A stretch of 64,000 bases of DNA from Patescibacteria group bacterium (GCA_024239055.1 JANBVJ010000002.1:70925-134924); one strand, 5' to 3'. Positions 52,126 through 61,080 are shown, counted from the first letter of the stretch. Made by a program: numbers and translations. Notes: generated by a model not told the origin, from the letters alone.

Positions 52126-52353
52126 TTATGTTAAGAGTGCGAATGGTGAAACAATCAGTCCTGCATCTACTGAACCTGCAATAGAAAATATAATAACATA
52201 CGGAATAATTGTTACTGCCAAACCAACAAAAAATAAGTTTCGTGCTTTATTTTCATCTCTACCTCTTACAGCAAAGAATCCAACTACTCCACCAAGCCAA
52301 CCAAACATGATCGGCACTAGATACCAAAAGTGACTTACTTTGCTCTTAGCCAT
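52126..52353 (-). CDS. Two-helix membrane protein (75 aa)
   Basis: Helices at about residues 9-27 and 40-60 are separated by a charged loop (RGRDENKARN). The short basic N-terminus (AKSKVSH) places it inside. The start is preceded by ATTTTAAATCA. The family is not recognised. Confidence 0.65.
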   Translation of the reverse strand: MAKSKVSHFWYLVPIMFGWLGGVVGFFAVRGRDENKARNLFFVGLAVTIIPYVIIFSIAGSVDAGLIVSPFALLT

Positions 52354-52368
52354 TGATTTAAAATGTAA

Positions 52369-52638
52369 TTATTTTCTTTTGCTGAACCTTTGTACTTGTT
52401 GTCCACCTGTTCTTACTTTGTTTCCGATCCATAACCAAAGTGCTCCCCAAAGAAATCCTACAATATTAAGAATTAATAAAAGATTTGGATCTATAGTAAG
52501 TCCTTGAATATCAACAAAGTCAGTAGGATTCGTAAATTGAAGAGCACTCACGCCTAAAATACCAATAGTATTTCCAATTAACACGTATGCTCCATACAAA
52601 ATGAAGATCCAACCAAAGATGAATCTTATTGCTCCCAT
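52369..52638 (-). CDS. Two-helix membrane protein (89 aa)
   Basis: Helices at about residues 5-32 and 52-70 are followed by a basic tail (RFSKRK). A copy of the 38-bp promoter-like element lies 13 bases upstream of the ATG. It probably starts the operon leading into the multipass gene. The family is not recognised. Confidence 0.65.
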   Translation of the reverse strand: MGAIRFIFGWIFILYGAYVLIGNTIGILGVSALQFTNPTDFVDIQGLTIDPNLLLILNIVGFLWGALWLWIGNKVRTGGQQVQRFSKRK

Positions 52639-52650
52639 AATTAAAAATTA

Positions 52651-52690
52651 GAAAATTTCATGTTTCAAGAGAGAGTTTTGTGTTATACAA
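52651..52690 (-). promoter_or_regulatory. 38-bp promoter-like element, copy 2
   Basis: The plus strand is identical to copy 1 at 38 of about 40 positions. On the minus strand a TATA-like TGTATAACAC is followed by CTCTCTTGAAACATG. It lies 13 bases upstream of the 52638 start and after the T-rich end of the 52744-53775 gene. Confidence 0.6.
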
Positions 52691-52699
52691 AAATGTGTT

Positions 52700-52722
52700 T
52701 CTAAAAAAATAAAAAAAAAGGG
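52700..52722 (-). terminator. T-rich transcription end of the 52744-53775 gene
   Basis: On the minus strand the gene is followed by a T9 run and a T7 run interrupted by one A, directly before the next promoter element. Poly-U tracts of this kind end transcription in archaea. Confidence 0.55.
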
Positions 52723-52743
52723 GTTTGTTGAATTCGACTAAGA

Positions 52744-53775
52744 CTATTCTTGTACTTGTACTGTGTCAGATACGGATACAGTTCCTTGTGATGGTGTTAG
52801 TGACTTTAGAGTTAATGTAACTCCCAAATCATCTGCACCTGCTAAGTTCGTTACGAACTTCATTGGTATTGGATGTACAGTGTTTCCGTTCTGTGCAGTG
52901 GTTACGTAGTTAGCATTATCGAGAGTTGCAGTAGTACCTACTTTGAATCGATACAGAATTGAACTGGTTTGAATTTGTTCATCAAATTCTGTTAGTGATA
53001 CGAGACCAATGTTTGGAATATCCAAGTTGGTTTGTCCTCTATCCCACTTCTCTTCTGATGCGTTGTCTATGCTGATTGTGTATTCATACACTGGATCGGC
53101 AGATTTCTGTGCTACGTTTTGCTCCCATCTAATGAAGTTTTGTACTCCTGATGCAGTTCCAACTCCTGTGATATTTGCTGGTGCATTCAGTGTGCTCGCA
53201 CCATAATCGTAGGAATTTATGAATAGACTAAGTGTTGATGCTGTTTGTCCGGCTACCGGATTTGGCATGTCTCTTAAATCTATTTTGAACCACCATTCAC
53301 GAGATCCATCTGAGTTGACATCCATAAATCCAAAGTCCATGATACGTGGATTCAAGTTCTGGTCTGCTGTGCTACTAGGTGCTACAAAGAAGTCTTGTCC
53401 CGATGGTACTGTTGATGTTGCATACAAGATACTGTCTTGTGCTGAGTCTATTGAGATTGTGTTACCTGTACCACTACCAATTGTGAAGAAGTTTACTCCA
53501 TCAAATGATTTGTAGTATGTGGTTACAAGATTTGTTCCCTCGATTCTAGCCTCTGCGTTATCTAGTGCGTTTCTGTGCACTACATTGACGGTTAGTTGTC
53601 CTGCGAATTCATTGCCTGTGGATGGTACGCCAGCAGGTGGAACTTGTACTCCACCGTTTCCGGCAGGTTGTCCAATGTTCAGACTTTGTGGTGATATTGC
53701 ACCTGTTCCAAAGCCTATAAGCACTGCTACAACCACTATCCCTAAGACAATTAATGGTGTGTTTGATTTTGCCAT
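52744..53775 (-). CDS. Tandem structural-protein candidate, paralog 1 (343 aa)
   Basis: An N-terminal hydrophobic helix (about residues 7-27) is followed by a G/P linker and one beta-rich domain of about 300 residues. Shared motifs are FGFMDVNSDGSREWWFKIDLRD, STLSLFINSYD, FIRWEQ, LDIPNIGLVSLTEFDEQ and NYVTTAQNGN. Two paralogs follow in tandem. Each has its own upstream start-proximal or promoter element and a T-rich end, which fits strong separate expression. They are candidates for the main coat, pilus or virion protein. A ribosome-binding AAGGAAG lies before the ATG. The fold is not recognised. Confidence 0.7.
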   Translation of the reverse strand: MAKSNTPLIVLGIVVVAVLIGFGTGAISPQSLNIGQPAGNGGVQVPPAGVPSTGNEFAGQLTVNVVHRNALDNAEARIEGTNLVTTYYKSFDGVNFFTIGSGTGNTISIDSAQDSILYATSTVPSGQDFFVAPSSTADQNLNPRIMDFGFMDVNSDGSREWWFKIDLRDMPNPVAGQTASTLSLFINSYDYGASTLNAPANITGVGTASGVQNFIRWEQNVAQKSADPVYEYTISIDNASEEKWDRGQTNLDIPNIGLVSLTEFDEQIQTSSILYRFKVGTTATLDNANYVTTAQNGNTVHPIPMKFVTNLAGADDLGVTLTLKSLTPSQGTVSVSDTVQVQE

Positions 53776-53885
53776 GTTTATTCTTCCTTATACTAAAATA
53801 GCACATTTTGTGTCTGTGAATTTAGGCACGAAATAGGTGTAAAATATGACCTGAAATTGATAGAAATCAAGAAAAAATGAGTTTT

Positions 53886-54935
53886 CTAAGATTCATCTAA
53901 TCTAACTGTGTCAGAAACAGTTGTTGTTCCTTGATTAGATGTAACTGATTTGAGTGTCAATGTTACATCAAGATTATCGTTTGTTGCGTTATCTTGTAGG
54001 CTAAGAACAATCTTGAGTGGGATTGGTTTGACTTCATTTCCATTTTGGGCAGTAGTTACATAATTTGCGTTATCTAATGTCGCTGTCTCACCTACTTTGT
54101 ATCTGTATAGTGTATCTGTGGAACTAAGTAATTGTTCATCAAAGTCAGTTAGTGATACTATACCAATATTTGGAATGTCCAAAGATGATAGACCTCTATC
54201 CCAAAACTCTGTTCCTCCTGCACCACTGACCTTCACAATTTGAACTGTATATTCATAGACTGCATCGGCAGTTTCTTGTAATACTGATTGTTCCCATCTG
54301 ATGAAGATAACTGTTCCTGATGCTTGTCCAATATTTAGAATGTTTGCTGGTGAATTTAATGTGCTCGCACCATCATCATAAGAATTAATGAATAGACTAA
54401 GTGTTGATGCTACCTGTCCGGCAATCGGAGCAGGAATATCTCTTAAATCAGTTTTAAACCACCATTCACGAACTCCATCCAAATTAACATCCATAAATCC
54501 AAAGTCTATGATTCTTGGATTTGGGAGTGACATGCTAGATGGTGCTACGTAGAAAGGATCTAATGGTACAACTGTGAAATACAAGATACTGTTCATTGAA
54601 GAATCAATTGAGATAGTAGTTGCACCATTACCTAATGAACTAAATGAAACTCCATCTACTGATTTGTAATATGTGGTTCTCAAATCAATACCCTCATCCC
54701 TAGTTTCACTATTATCCAGTGCATCTCTGTGCTGTGGATCAACTATTAATTCGCCTGTAAAACCTGTTCCTGTTGATGGTGTTCCATCAGGTGATGTTTG
54801 AATTCCACCGTTTCCGGCAGGTTGACCAATGTTTAAATTTTGAAGATTAATAACTCCTGTACCCATTCCTACTACTAATGCTACTATAATTACTCCTAAA
54901 ATAACAACGCCTGCTCTGACCATTTTCTTTCTCAT
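53886..54935 (-). CDS. Tandem structural-protein candidate, paralog 2 (349 aa)
   Basis: This is highly similar to the 343-residue protein along its whole length: GQPAGNGG linker, FGFMDVNLDGVREWWFKTDLRD, STLSLFINSYDDGASTLNSPANI, LDIPNIGIVSLTDFDEQ. The helix is MVRAGVVILGVIIVALVVG, nearly identical to that of paralog 3. An inner ATG (54923) matches the start of paralog 3. The 54935 start is kept because the ATTTTAATATG element sits at it. Confidence 0.7.
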   Translation of the reverse strand: MRKKMVRAGVVILGVIIVALVVGMGTGVINLQNLNIGQPAGNGGIQTSPDGTPSTGTGFTGELIVDPQHRDALDNSETRDEGIDLRTTYYKSVDGVSFSSLGNGATTISIDSSMNSILYFTVVPLDPFYVAPSSMSLPNPRIIDFGFMDVNLDGVREWWFKTDLRDIPAPIAGQVASTLSLFINSYDDGASTLNSPANILNIGQASGTVIFIRWEQSVLQETADAVYEYTVQIVKVSGAGGTEFWDRGLSSLDIPNIGIVSLTDFDEQLLSSTDTLYRYKVGETATLDNANYVTTAQNGNEVKPIPLKIVLSLQDNATNDNLDVTLTLKSVTSNQGTTTVSDTVRLDES

Positions 54936-54956
54936 ATTAAAATAGGAAAAATTTGG

Positions 54957-56018
54957 TTATGTTACTCGTACCTGAACTATATCACTCAAAACTGTGTTAC
55001 TTCCACCAGTTTTACTTAAACTCTTAATGCTCAATGTTACATCATGTGTCTCACCAAGTACACCTCCATCATAGTTTGTAACGAATTTGAATGGTATTGG
55101 ATGTACATTATTGCCATTTTTAGCACTTGTTACATAATTTGCATTTGCGAAATCTGATGTATCACCAATTTTGAATCGATATAAAATATTATTTGGATTT
55201 ATAAATTCTTCAAAGTCTGATAAAGATACCAATCCAATATTTGGAATGTCTAAGTTACTTTCACCTATATTCCAATCTTCTGTTTGAGCATCATCATCAG
55301 TACCAACTATACGAATTGAATATTCAGTTTGTGGTGTTGCAGTACCTTGTGGTACTGTCATTTCCCATCTGATGAAGTTTACTATTCCTGTACTTTGTGG
55401 AACTGATGTTATGTTTGCAGGTGCATTGAGTGTTATTGGAAATCCTACATTCCATGAATTTGTAAGAAATGATAGTGTACTTGCACCTTGTCCAGCAATA
55501 GGAGCAGTAATACCACGTAAATCTATTTTGTAAAGCCATTCTTTAGATCCATCATTCGTGACATCTCTAAATGAAAAATCTGTTACTCTATCGTTGACTA
55601 ATTGTGTACCTTCTGGATTAGAATAAATTTGTGTAGGAGTTGGTGCTACTCCTGATGTTGCATATAGAATACTGTTCATGTCTGATGTAATTGTAACTCT
55701 GGATGCACCACCTAATCCTTGTACTCCTTGTCCTATTGAACTAAATTGTTCTCCGTTACTTGATTTGTAGAAAATTGTTAGTATATCTCTCGCTACTCCT
55801 TCTTGGTATTGAAAGGAATTATCTAACGTATCAAAATGTTGTAATATAACATCTAATTCTCCTGAAAATTCTGTCCCTGTTACAGTAGTAGGTTGTGGTT
55901 GTGGAATCCCACCTGATGATTGTCCAATAAGATTTTGTAGGTTAATTACGCCTGTACCCATTCCTACTACTAATGCTACTATAATTACTCCTAAAATAAC
56001 AACGCCTGCTCTGACCAT
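54957..56018 (-). CDS. Tandem structural-protein candidate, paralog 3 (353 aa)
   Basis: This is the most diverged of the three, but with the same plan: N-terminal helix MVRAGVVILGVIIVALVVG, F+DVTNDGSKEWLYKIDLRG, STLSFLTNSW, FIRWEMT, LDIPNIGLVSLSDFEE and NYVTSAKNGN. A good AAGGAAAG ribosome-binding sequence precedes the ATG. A 38-bp promoter-like element lies about 77 bases upstream. Three adjacent copies suggest subunits of one assembly, or variants of one surface protein. Confidence 0.7.
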   Translation of the reverse strand: MVRAGVVILGVIIVALVVGMGTGVINLQNLIGQSSGGIPQPQPTTVTGTEFSGELDVILQHFDTLDNSFQYQEGVARDILTIFYKSSNGEQFSSIGQGVQGLGGASRVTITSDMNSILYATSGVAPTPTQIYSNPEGTQLVNDRVTDFSFRDVTNDGSKEWLYKIDLRGITAPIAGQGASTLSFLTNSWNVGFPITLNAPANITSVPQSTGIVNFIRWEMTVPQGTATPQTEYSIRIVGTDDDAQTEDWNIGESNLDIPNIGLVSLSDFEEFINPNNILYRFKIGDTSDFANANYVTSAKNGNNVHPIPFKFVTNYDGGVLGETHDVTLSIKSLSKTGGSNTVLSDIVQVRVT

Positions 56019-56094
56019 TTTCTTTCCTTATAGTAAAATGGAAAATAACAAATTGATAAACTAACAAAATATGAGCATGTGATCTAGTAAATTA

Positions 56095-56125
56095 TGTATT
56101 TCATGAGAGAGTTTTGTGTTATACA
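56095..56125 (-). promoter_or_regulatory. 38-bp promoter-like element, copy 3
   Basis: The plus strand reads ATTTCATGAGAGAG and GTTTTGTGTTATACA, matching copies 1 and 2 except for a shorter start. It lies about 77 bases upstream of paralog 3's start and after the end of the 60-residue gene. Confidence 0.6.
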
Positions 56126-56162
56126 AAAAAAAATGGAATAAGGCAGTTAAAAAAACTACTAC

Positions 56163-56345
56163 CTATGCTTTCATTTCTCTTAATTTGAAACCTATACCAA
56201 TCACAACAAGTCCTAGTAATAATTCAATTCCGTTTGTGAATGTCACTGTTGCTCCTGTGAACATGTTCTGAATTACTAGGAAGGAATCTAGGACTAAAAT
56301 GAATCCTATTATCATAGTGATTGTAGGTAGATGTGTTCCTGCCAT
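56163..56345 (-). CDS. Two-helix membrane protein (60 aa)
   Basis: Helices at about residues 9-28 and 37-54 are joined by a short polar turn, and the end is basic (KLREMKA). The ATTTTAGAAT element sits directly before the ATG. The family is not recognised. Confidence 0.65.
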   Translation of the reverse strand: MAGTHLPTITMIIGFILVLDSFLVIQNMFTGATVTFTNGIELLLGLVVIGIGFKLREMKA

Positions 56346-56383
56346 ATTCTAAAATGTAAGTAATGACACTAGGTAATTCAAAT

Positions 56384-56393
56384 AAAAAAAAAA
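56384..56393 (-). terminator. Poly-U terminator of the 56406-56984 gene
   Basis: An A10 run on the plus strand gives a U10 tract 13 bases after the stop of the 192-residue gene on the minus strand, and precedes the start of the 60-residue gene. No stem is obvious. Confidence 0.5.
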
Positions 56394-56405
56394 GAAAAAT
56401 TGTGG

Positions 56406-56984
56406 CTATACTTTTGGTAAGCCTACATCTTCTTCGGCTTTTTGGAATTTAGCAGTTCTATTGACTACCCAAATTATTATGGTTCCTGCAATTAGAGCAA
56501 AGATCAATCCAACAAACAATGTGTTAAAGTCTCCTTCAACTAATGCCTGACCAATTCTTCCAATGTCAACTGCTGATAATTCTGTACCAAAGAAACCTAA
56601 GAACTGATTTGTTAACCAGAACAGGAACGAAATTATCGCACCAAGAATTATGAACGTTATGATGAATGTTCTTTTTGGTATGTCTGGTTCTTTTTCTACG
56701 CTTTTGAATGGTACAAGTAATTTGAGTTTTACTACAACCAAAATTGCTATTCCTGCAATTAATAGTGTAGATACTGCAAACCACAATATCGTTCCTAAGC
56801 CTGTAGCAAGATTTTCGTCAATTGCTTCAATACCTGTTGCCAAATCTCTTATGTCACCAGTTAATGGAACTCCAAGTAAGAAGATTGCTAGACCTCCAAC
56901 CAGTCCAAAGATTATCATGAAGAGTATTCCAACAACAATCCTATTGACTGCTTTCTTTCCTATCCTCGTTACTTCCTTTGACAT
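56406..56984 (-). CDS. Four-helix membrane protein (192 aa)
   Basis: Four hydrophobic segments (about residues 15-36, 61-84, 103-124 and 149-170) are joined by polar loops. Its ATTTTAGTATA element sits immediately before the ATG. There is no recognisable transporter or enzyme motif. The compact four-helix layout resembles holin- or pore-like membrane proteins, which is only an impression. Confidence 0.6.
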   Translation of the reverse strand: MSKEVTRIGKKAVNRIVVGILFMIIFGLVGGLAIFLLGVPLTGDIRDLATGIEAIDENLATGLGTILWFAVSTLLIAGIAILVVVKLKLLVPFKSVEKEPDIPKRTFIITFIILGAIISFLFWLTNQFLGFFGTELSAVDIGRIGQALVEGDFNTLFVGLIFALIAGTIIIWVVNRTAKFQKAEEDVGLPKV

Positions 56985-57020
56985 TATACTAAAATGTAAA
57001 TATTTTTACGAATAAAAATT

Positions 57021-57344
57021 CTATCGCAAAGAATCTTTGTCTGGAAGGTCATCTTTATCATCATGATGTTCTACGTGTTTTAGGAGATAAACTCCATAAA
57101 TCATTAGTAATGCATCAAATATCATCACTCCTGCCATAAGTGGTAATTGAAATGTTGACTCTAGACCCAAACTCTGGAAAATTCCCCAATTGTATTGCTC
57201 TATGTATCTTAAATCAATGAATGCAGATGCTAATACCATAAAGTGAATCATTCCAACTAAAATCATTGTGTATGCAGTTTGTGGAGGTACATTTTGAAAA
57301 TTTGCATCCTTTATCCTGAAATTTCTAAGTTTCTTCCAGAACAA
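57021..57344 (-). CDS. Two-helix membrane protein, TTG start (107 aa)
   Basis: A good AAGGAGA ribosome-binding sequence lies just before TTG at 57344, which decides the start. Helices are at about residues 27-45 and 66-87. The C-terminus is acidic with HVEHHDDKDD. The family is not recognised. Confidence 0.65.
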   Translation of the reverse strand: MFWKKLRNFRIKDANFQNVPPQTAYTMILVGMIHFMVLASAFIDLRYIEQYNWGIFQSLGLESTFQLPLMAGVMIFDALLMIYGVYLLKHVEHHDDKDDLPDKDSLR

Positions 57345-57361
57345 ATGTCTCCTTGTCTCCC

Positions 57362-57814
57362 TTAGTTGAATTGTTCACAGTTAATATCAAAGTCTGGATT
57401 TGTTTGCTCTAGACATTTAAAATAAGCATCGACTCCGAGACTAGGATTAAAAATAGCAGGTGCTTCTAATCTTGAATCTATGTGTGGACATTCTACAACA
57501 AGATAATCTACAACTCCTTGATCTTCATAGAATGTAGATGCAGTAAAATCTAAATTATTTTCACCAAGTTTTTCAGCAATTTCTATTAATGATTCTTGAT
57601 ATACAATTTGAAATCCATGCTGACCAAACCAGTTAACATTGTAACAAAGTACATCAATTTCAGAAACTAAATCAACATAAGTTGGTTCTTCAAAATTAAA
57701 CACTCCTAATGCAAGTAAACCTGCTATCAAGAATAGAATTGGTGCAATAACAAATGCCATTATTTTTTTTGTTTTTTGTTGTTTGCGATCAAAATTTTTC
57801 TTTTCTTTGCTCAT
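57362..57814 (-). CDS. Signal-anchored protein with four cysteines (150 aa)
   Basis: A basic N-terminus (KKNFDRKQQKTKK) precedes one membrane helix (about residues 19-37) and an outer domain with four to five cysteines. The ATG overlaps the stop of the 243-residue gene (ATGA). The family is not recognised. Confidence 0.65.
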   Translation of the reverse strand: MSKEKKNFDRKQQKTKKIMAFVIAPILFLIAGLLALGVFNFEEPTYVDLVSEIDVLCYNVNWFGQHGFQIVYQESLIEIAEKLGENNLDFTASTFYEDQGVVDYLVVECPHIDSRLEAPAIFNPSLGVDAYFKCLEQTNPDFDINCEQFN

Positions 57815-58545
57815 CAGTCTGGTGGAGCAAGGAGTTTGAAGTTATAAAAATGTTTTATGATTTTGTTATCATCTCCTATTGTACTCAGAGTCACAGTCCA
57901 GTCTCCAAGTGGGAACTGACCGTTAGTTGCAAATTTTACAACAAAGTTTCCATAGGAATCAGTTTCGTATGCTGAGAGTGCTCTAAATGTATCCATTTCA
58001 CAGCAAGTAATATGAACATTGTAGAAATATGGTGCTGGTCTTTGCATCTCAATCTTTCCTGCCATCTTTACTATAGATCCACGAATGTAGACATTCCCTT
58101 CTGTATAACTTTCAATTAGATCTGCTGATGTTCTACTTGCTGTTAGTTCAGATGTTTTTACACCAGTTATTTCTTTTACTTGTTGTGCCTGATCTGATTG
58201 AATTTGTAATTCAGTTAGGTTTCCTGTCTGTTGAACAGTTGCATTTTGTTCTGCAAGCAAATCTCTTTGTCCAAGTAATTGATTTTGTTCAGTTGCTTTT
58301 TCTTGATAATCATCTGGAAAATCACTCTGGAAAAATTCTACAAGTGCGTACAGTTCCATTGCTTTTATTTCCTCAGCAGTGAGAAGATTTGGAGTTTCGT
58401 AGATTGTAATTCTTTCTCCAAGATCAAACTCTCTTACATTTTTTACTACCTGAGATGCAGTTACCTTAGTTTCTTCTTGAACCATAGAGAAAGCCATCAC
58501 TACAATGGTAATCAGTAGTAATACACCAATCAATTGCTTGTTCAT
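57814..58545 (-). CDS. Secreted protein with coiled region and Ig-like end (243 aa)
   Basis: A signal peptide or anchor (about residues 5-20) is followed by a helical region (about 50-130, Q/E/L-rich and coiled-coil-like). A C-terminal beta domain has NVHITCCEMDTFRAL, NFVVKFATNGQFPLGDWTVTL and HFYNFKL, resembling an Ig-like fold. It is coupled to both neighbours by overlaps. The family is not recognised. Confidence 0.65.
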   Translation of the reverse strand: MNKQLIGVLLLITIVVMAFSMVQEETKVTASQVVKNVREFDLGERITIYETPNLLTAEEIKAMELYALVEFFQSDFPDDYQEKATEQNQLLGQRDLLAEQNATVQQTGNLTELQIQSDQAQQVKEITGVKTSELTASRTSADLIESYTEGNVYIRGSIVKMAGKIEMQRPAPYFYNVHITCCEMDTFRALSAYETDSYGNFVVKFATNGQFPLGDWTVTLSTIGDDNKIIKHFYNFKLLAPPD

Positions 58546-58793
58546 TTTTGCTTCCCCATTAGTAATACGAATGCAGGAATAGTAATTCTATCTCCATTTC
58601 CCTTAGTAAGATAAGGTGCAATATTGACGAGTTTTTCACAAATTTCAACCTCTTCCTGCTTTAACATTTTCTTTATTTCATCAGAGTTTGATTTATTCCA
58701 TTCACTCCTTACTATTTTCAATCTATTCCATAGTTTCTTGTAGGAAGTCCACTTTGAATTATCGATCTGATGACCTGATGAGGGTACTGACAA
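58542..58793 (-). CDS. Small soluble helical protein, TTG start (83 aa)
   Basis: The protein has many K, W and E residues (WTSYKKLWNRLKIVRSEWNK). The TTG start is the first codon after an in-frame stop, so the start is uncertain. The end overlaps the following gene by 4 bases. It could be a small DNA-binding or regulatory protein; no motif proves it. Confidence 0.5.
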   Translation of the reverse strand: MSVPSSGHQIDNSKWTSYKKLWNRLKIVRSEWNKSNSDEIKKMLKQEEVEICEKLVNIAPYLTKGNGDRITIPAFVLLMGKQK

Positions 58794-58845
58794 CTATTTT
58801 TGTAATGATTACGTGAATAAGAAAGAATTGGATAAAAAAATTAAA

Positions 58846-59352
58846 CTAAAATCCAAAAAATTCTGGTATTTGAATTATTCCCATCAAAGCAATCATTCCA
58901 AGTGAAAACCTAACGAAATGACCAATTAGTACGTATGGCAGTAATCTTCTAAATCCTAGCCTCTCAAGTCCTGCAACAAAAACTATCGTATCACCAATAA
59001 TTCCTAGAAATGGTGTTACGAGAAAGATGAATCTGTATTTGTGTAAAAGATGATCTGCCTTTGCAAGTTCTTTACTTTTTCTTTTGACAACATGAAAAAC
59101 ACCTCTTCCTGCTAAATACAAAATGTAATCACCTGCAACTGCTCCTAACCATGCCACTAAGACTAAAGCAATAGGTGAAACTCCTGACTGTAATAATGGA
59201 AATGATAAAATTTCTACTGGAATTGATTTTACAGAAGGTATTATTGTCCATACAAATACAAAAAATGTTCCAAATGTTGCGAATAATGGATGTAATATTA
59301 TTTGATTTATTAATTCCTGAAAGACTACCAACACTTGATCATGGAAAGTCAA
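58846..59352 (-). CDS. DedA/SNARE-associated (VTT) family membrane protein
   Basis: This 168-residue polytopic protein has the DedA layout: AWLGAVAGDYILYLAGRG (about residues 65-83), then a central FLVTPFLGIIGDTIVFVAGLER (about 109-130) with the conserved Gly/Arg set, and two further helices. DedA proteins move lipids or undecaprenyl phosphate and support envelope stability. The length is close to the usual 170-220 residues. A host-derived membrane function carried by the element is likely. The TTG start is uncertain. Confidence 0.7.
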   Translation of the reverse strand: MTFHDQVLVVFQELINQIILHPLFATFGTFFVFVWTIIPSVKSIPVEILSFPLLQSGVSPIALVLVAWLGAVAGDYILYLAGRGVFHVVKRKSKELAKADHLLHKYRFIFLVTPFLGIIGDTIVFVAGLERLGFRRLLPYVLIGHFVRFSLGMIALMGIIQIPEFFGF

Positions 59353-59467
59353 AACGGAAAGTCAATTCCCAAATCTCTAAAAAATAATATTGCTTTTATC
59401 AACTCAAATAACTCTGCAAACCTCATCTGTAATTCCATGAAAAGTCCTGAAATACTTTCTGCTCCCA

Positions 59468-59647
59468 TTACAATCGCCTAAGCCAACCCATTCCTTTTTT
59501 GTTCCTGAAACTCCAATAGGAACCAACAAGTCCAACTAATACTAGAATAATTCCAATAAGTGTTATCATGCGATCAGTTTGCTGAGCACCAAACCAAATT
59601 ACTGCCAAGCCTACCAATGCAATTATAATCAGTATTCTTGTCTGCAT
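59468..59647 (-). CDS. Two-helix membrane protein (59 aa)
   Basis: ATG at 59647 is preceded by ATTTTATAATATG, the start-proximal motif, which decides the start over an upstream TTG at 59695 (weak TAGGGAT site). Helices are at about residues 4-20 and 27-45, with a basic end (RNKKGMGWLRRL). The family is not recognised. Confidence 0.6.
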   Translation of the reverse strand: MQTRILIIIALVGLAVIWFGAQQTDRMITLIGIILVLVGLVGSYWSFRNKKGMGWLRRL

Positions 59648-59742
59648 ATTATAAAATTGGAAGGGGTTTGTTCCCCAACCAAGTTGTGTTGCCAATATCC
59701 CTACCAGTTTTTAATTGGAAGGTTACTCTAAAATAGTAAAAA

Positions 59743-59961
59743 TTATCGAAGGTCATCAGAAGTTGATATACCATCGTGCATTGATGCTCGATATAGTTTT
59801 GATCCATCTTGATAATGAACAATTTCTACACCATCACTTCTGAATTCTGAAACTCCTTGATTTTGATCAGTTTCATCTGTTTGTGCAGACACGAGATCAA
59901 GTGCGTATAAACTACCAAGTCCAATGACTGCTACTGCCAATAGAATCATTAATGATCTCAT
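59743..59961 (-). CDS. Small secreted protein (72 aa)
   Basis: A signal peptide (about residues 3-25, ending VSAQ) is followed by a short acidic mature part. It has no cysteines and no membrane anchor after the signal. It lies just downstream of the 70-residue membrane gene. The family is not recognised. Confidence 0.6.
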   Translation of the reverse strand: MRSLMILLAVAVIGLGSLYALDLVSAQTDETDQNQGVSEFRSDGVEIVHYQDGSKLYRASMHDGISTSDDLR

Positions 59962-59967
59962 GCCCGA

Positions 59968-60180
59968 CTACGAATTGGTTATTTTATTAATAAACTTGGC
60001 TACAGATCCGTTAAATTCAGCGAGTAAACCCAAGAATGCAAAGCCAAATCCTGTTACTACGAATGGATTAATCTGACTGTTGAAAAATTCAATTTTCAGA
60101 CCTTCAAAAACTACGAATCCCAAGAAGAAGAAAAACACTGACACTCCAAAAAATATTCTGGAAGTAGTGATTTTTGCCAA
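59968..60180 (-). CDS. Two-helix membrane protein, TTG start (70 aa)
   Basis: The TTG overlaps the stop of the DUF5667 gene (TGATTG). Helices are at about residues 9-28 and 37-54. The family is not recognised; translation is probably coupled to the upstream gene. Confidence 0.6.
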   Translation of the reverse strand: MAKITTSRIFFGVSVFFFFLGFVVFEGLKIEFFNSQINPFVVTGFGFAFLGLLAEFNGSVAKFINKITNS

Positions 60181-61080
60181 TCAGTTTCCACCATTAATTA
60201 CATCTCTAACCATTTCAGTATTAAATGGTCTGAGAATTGGACACTGTTCTTGTAGATTTTGAACTGGATCATCTGCTCGTGCCAATAATAATGTGTCAAC
60301 AAATCCAAAACACGTTATGCTTATGATTGGATTGTTTACTTGGTCATCTAGTCTATCTGCTAATATTACTTGTCTTTCTGGATCAGTTTCACCTCTTAGT
60401 TCAGCGAACCTTGCTCGAATCTCTGTAACTTCTGATGTTGAAAATGAATTTTCCAACCTTTGTCTTAGTTTTGTAAGAATTGTTCTCTGGTCATCATCAT
60501 CTTCTATGTCTGTTACTGGTACAACCACTATTGGAACATCTGATACTCTAATAGTATTAGGTTCAATCAATCCCATTCCTAACTTTGGTTCAATTAACAC
60601 TCTACCTTCTGCAAGTTCTCTTGCTCTCTGTTGCATTTGAATTGAAATTCTTTCTTGCTCATTAGTTGCCTGAGCAAGTTCCCTTCTTTCATCTGCATTC
60701 TGTTGTGTTTGATCAATAATATTTTGTGCTCTTTCTAATCTTTGAATTATTACTTCTGCCTGTCTTAATTTTTGTCCCTGAATTTCTTTCAGTCTTTCAA
60801 TAGGTATCATTTTTCCCTGACTCTCTAACACTTCTGCCTCTCGATCTCGTTCTTCTGAATGTTTTAGAATCAATTCTGCTTTACGTTCATCTTGAAATGT
60901 GAATGCTTCTTGTAAATTCTCAATTGCTAATTTGATACCGTAGAAAGGTGAATCTGGAAGAATTACAGGTCTGGAAGTATCTTCTTGAGCATAAACTAGG
61001 TGTGGAGAGAAAACCATGACTCCAAGAATACTAAGCGTACCAATGAGCAAGGTATAATTGATTGATCCTCTCTCCATCAT
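60181..61080 (-). CDS. Secreted DUF5667-domain protein (299 aa)
   Basis: The signal peptide (about residues 7-30, ending VYA) is followed by LPDSPFYGIKLAIENLQEAFTF and ERKAELILKHSEERDREAEVL, the hallmark of DUF5667. A long Q/E/R-rich helical region and a C-terminal part with two cysteines follow. DUF5667 proteins are secreted bacterial and archaeal proteins of unknown role. Start: ATG at 61080 directly follows ATTTTATT, which fits the start-proximal motif, while the upstream frame to 61200 has no signal peptide at its start. Confidence 0.7.
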   Translation of the reverse strand: MMERGSINYTLLIGTLSILGVMVFSPHLVYAQEDTSRPVILPDSPFYGIKLAIENLQEAFTFQDERKAELILKHSEERDREAEVLESQGKMIPIERLKEIQGQKLRQAEVIIQRLERAQNIIDQTQQNADERRELAQATNEQERISIQMQQRARELAEGRVLIEPKLGMGLIEPNTIRVSDVPIVVVPVTDIEDDDDQRTILTKLRQRLENSFSTSEVTEIRARFAELRGETDPERQVILADRLDDQVNNPIISITCFGFVDTLLLARADDPVQNLQEQCPILRPFNTEMVRDVINGGN

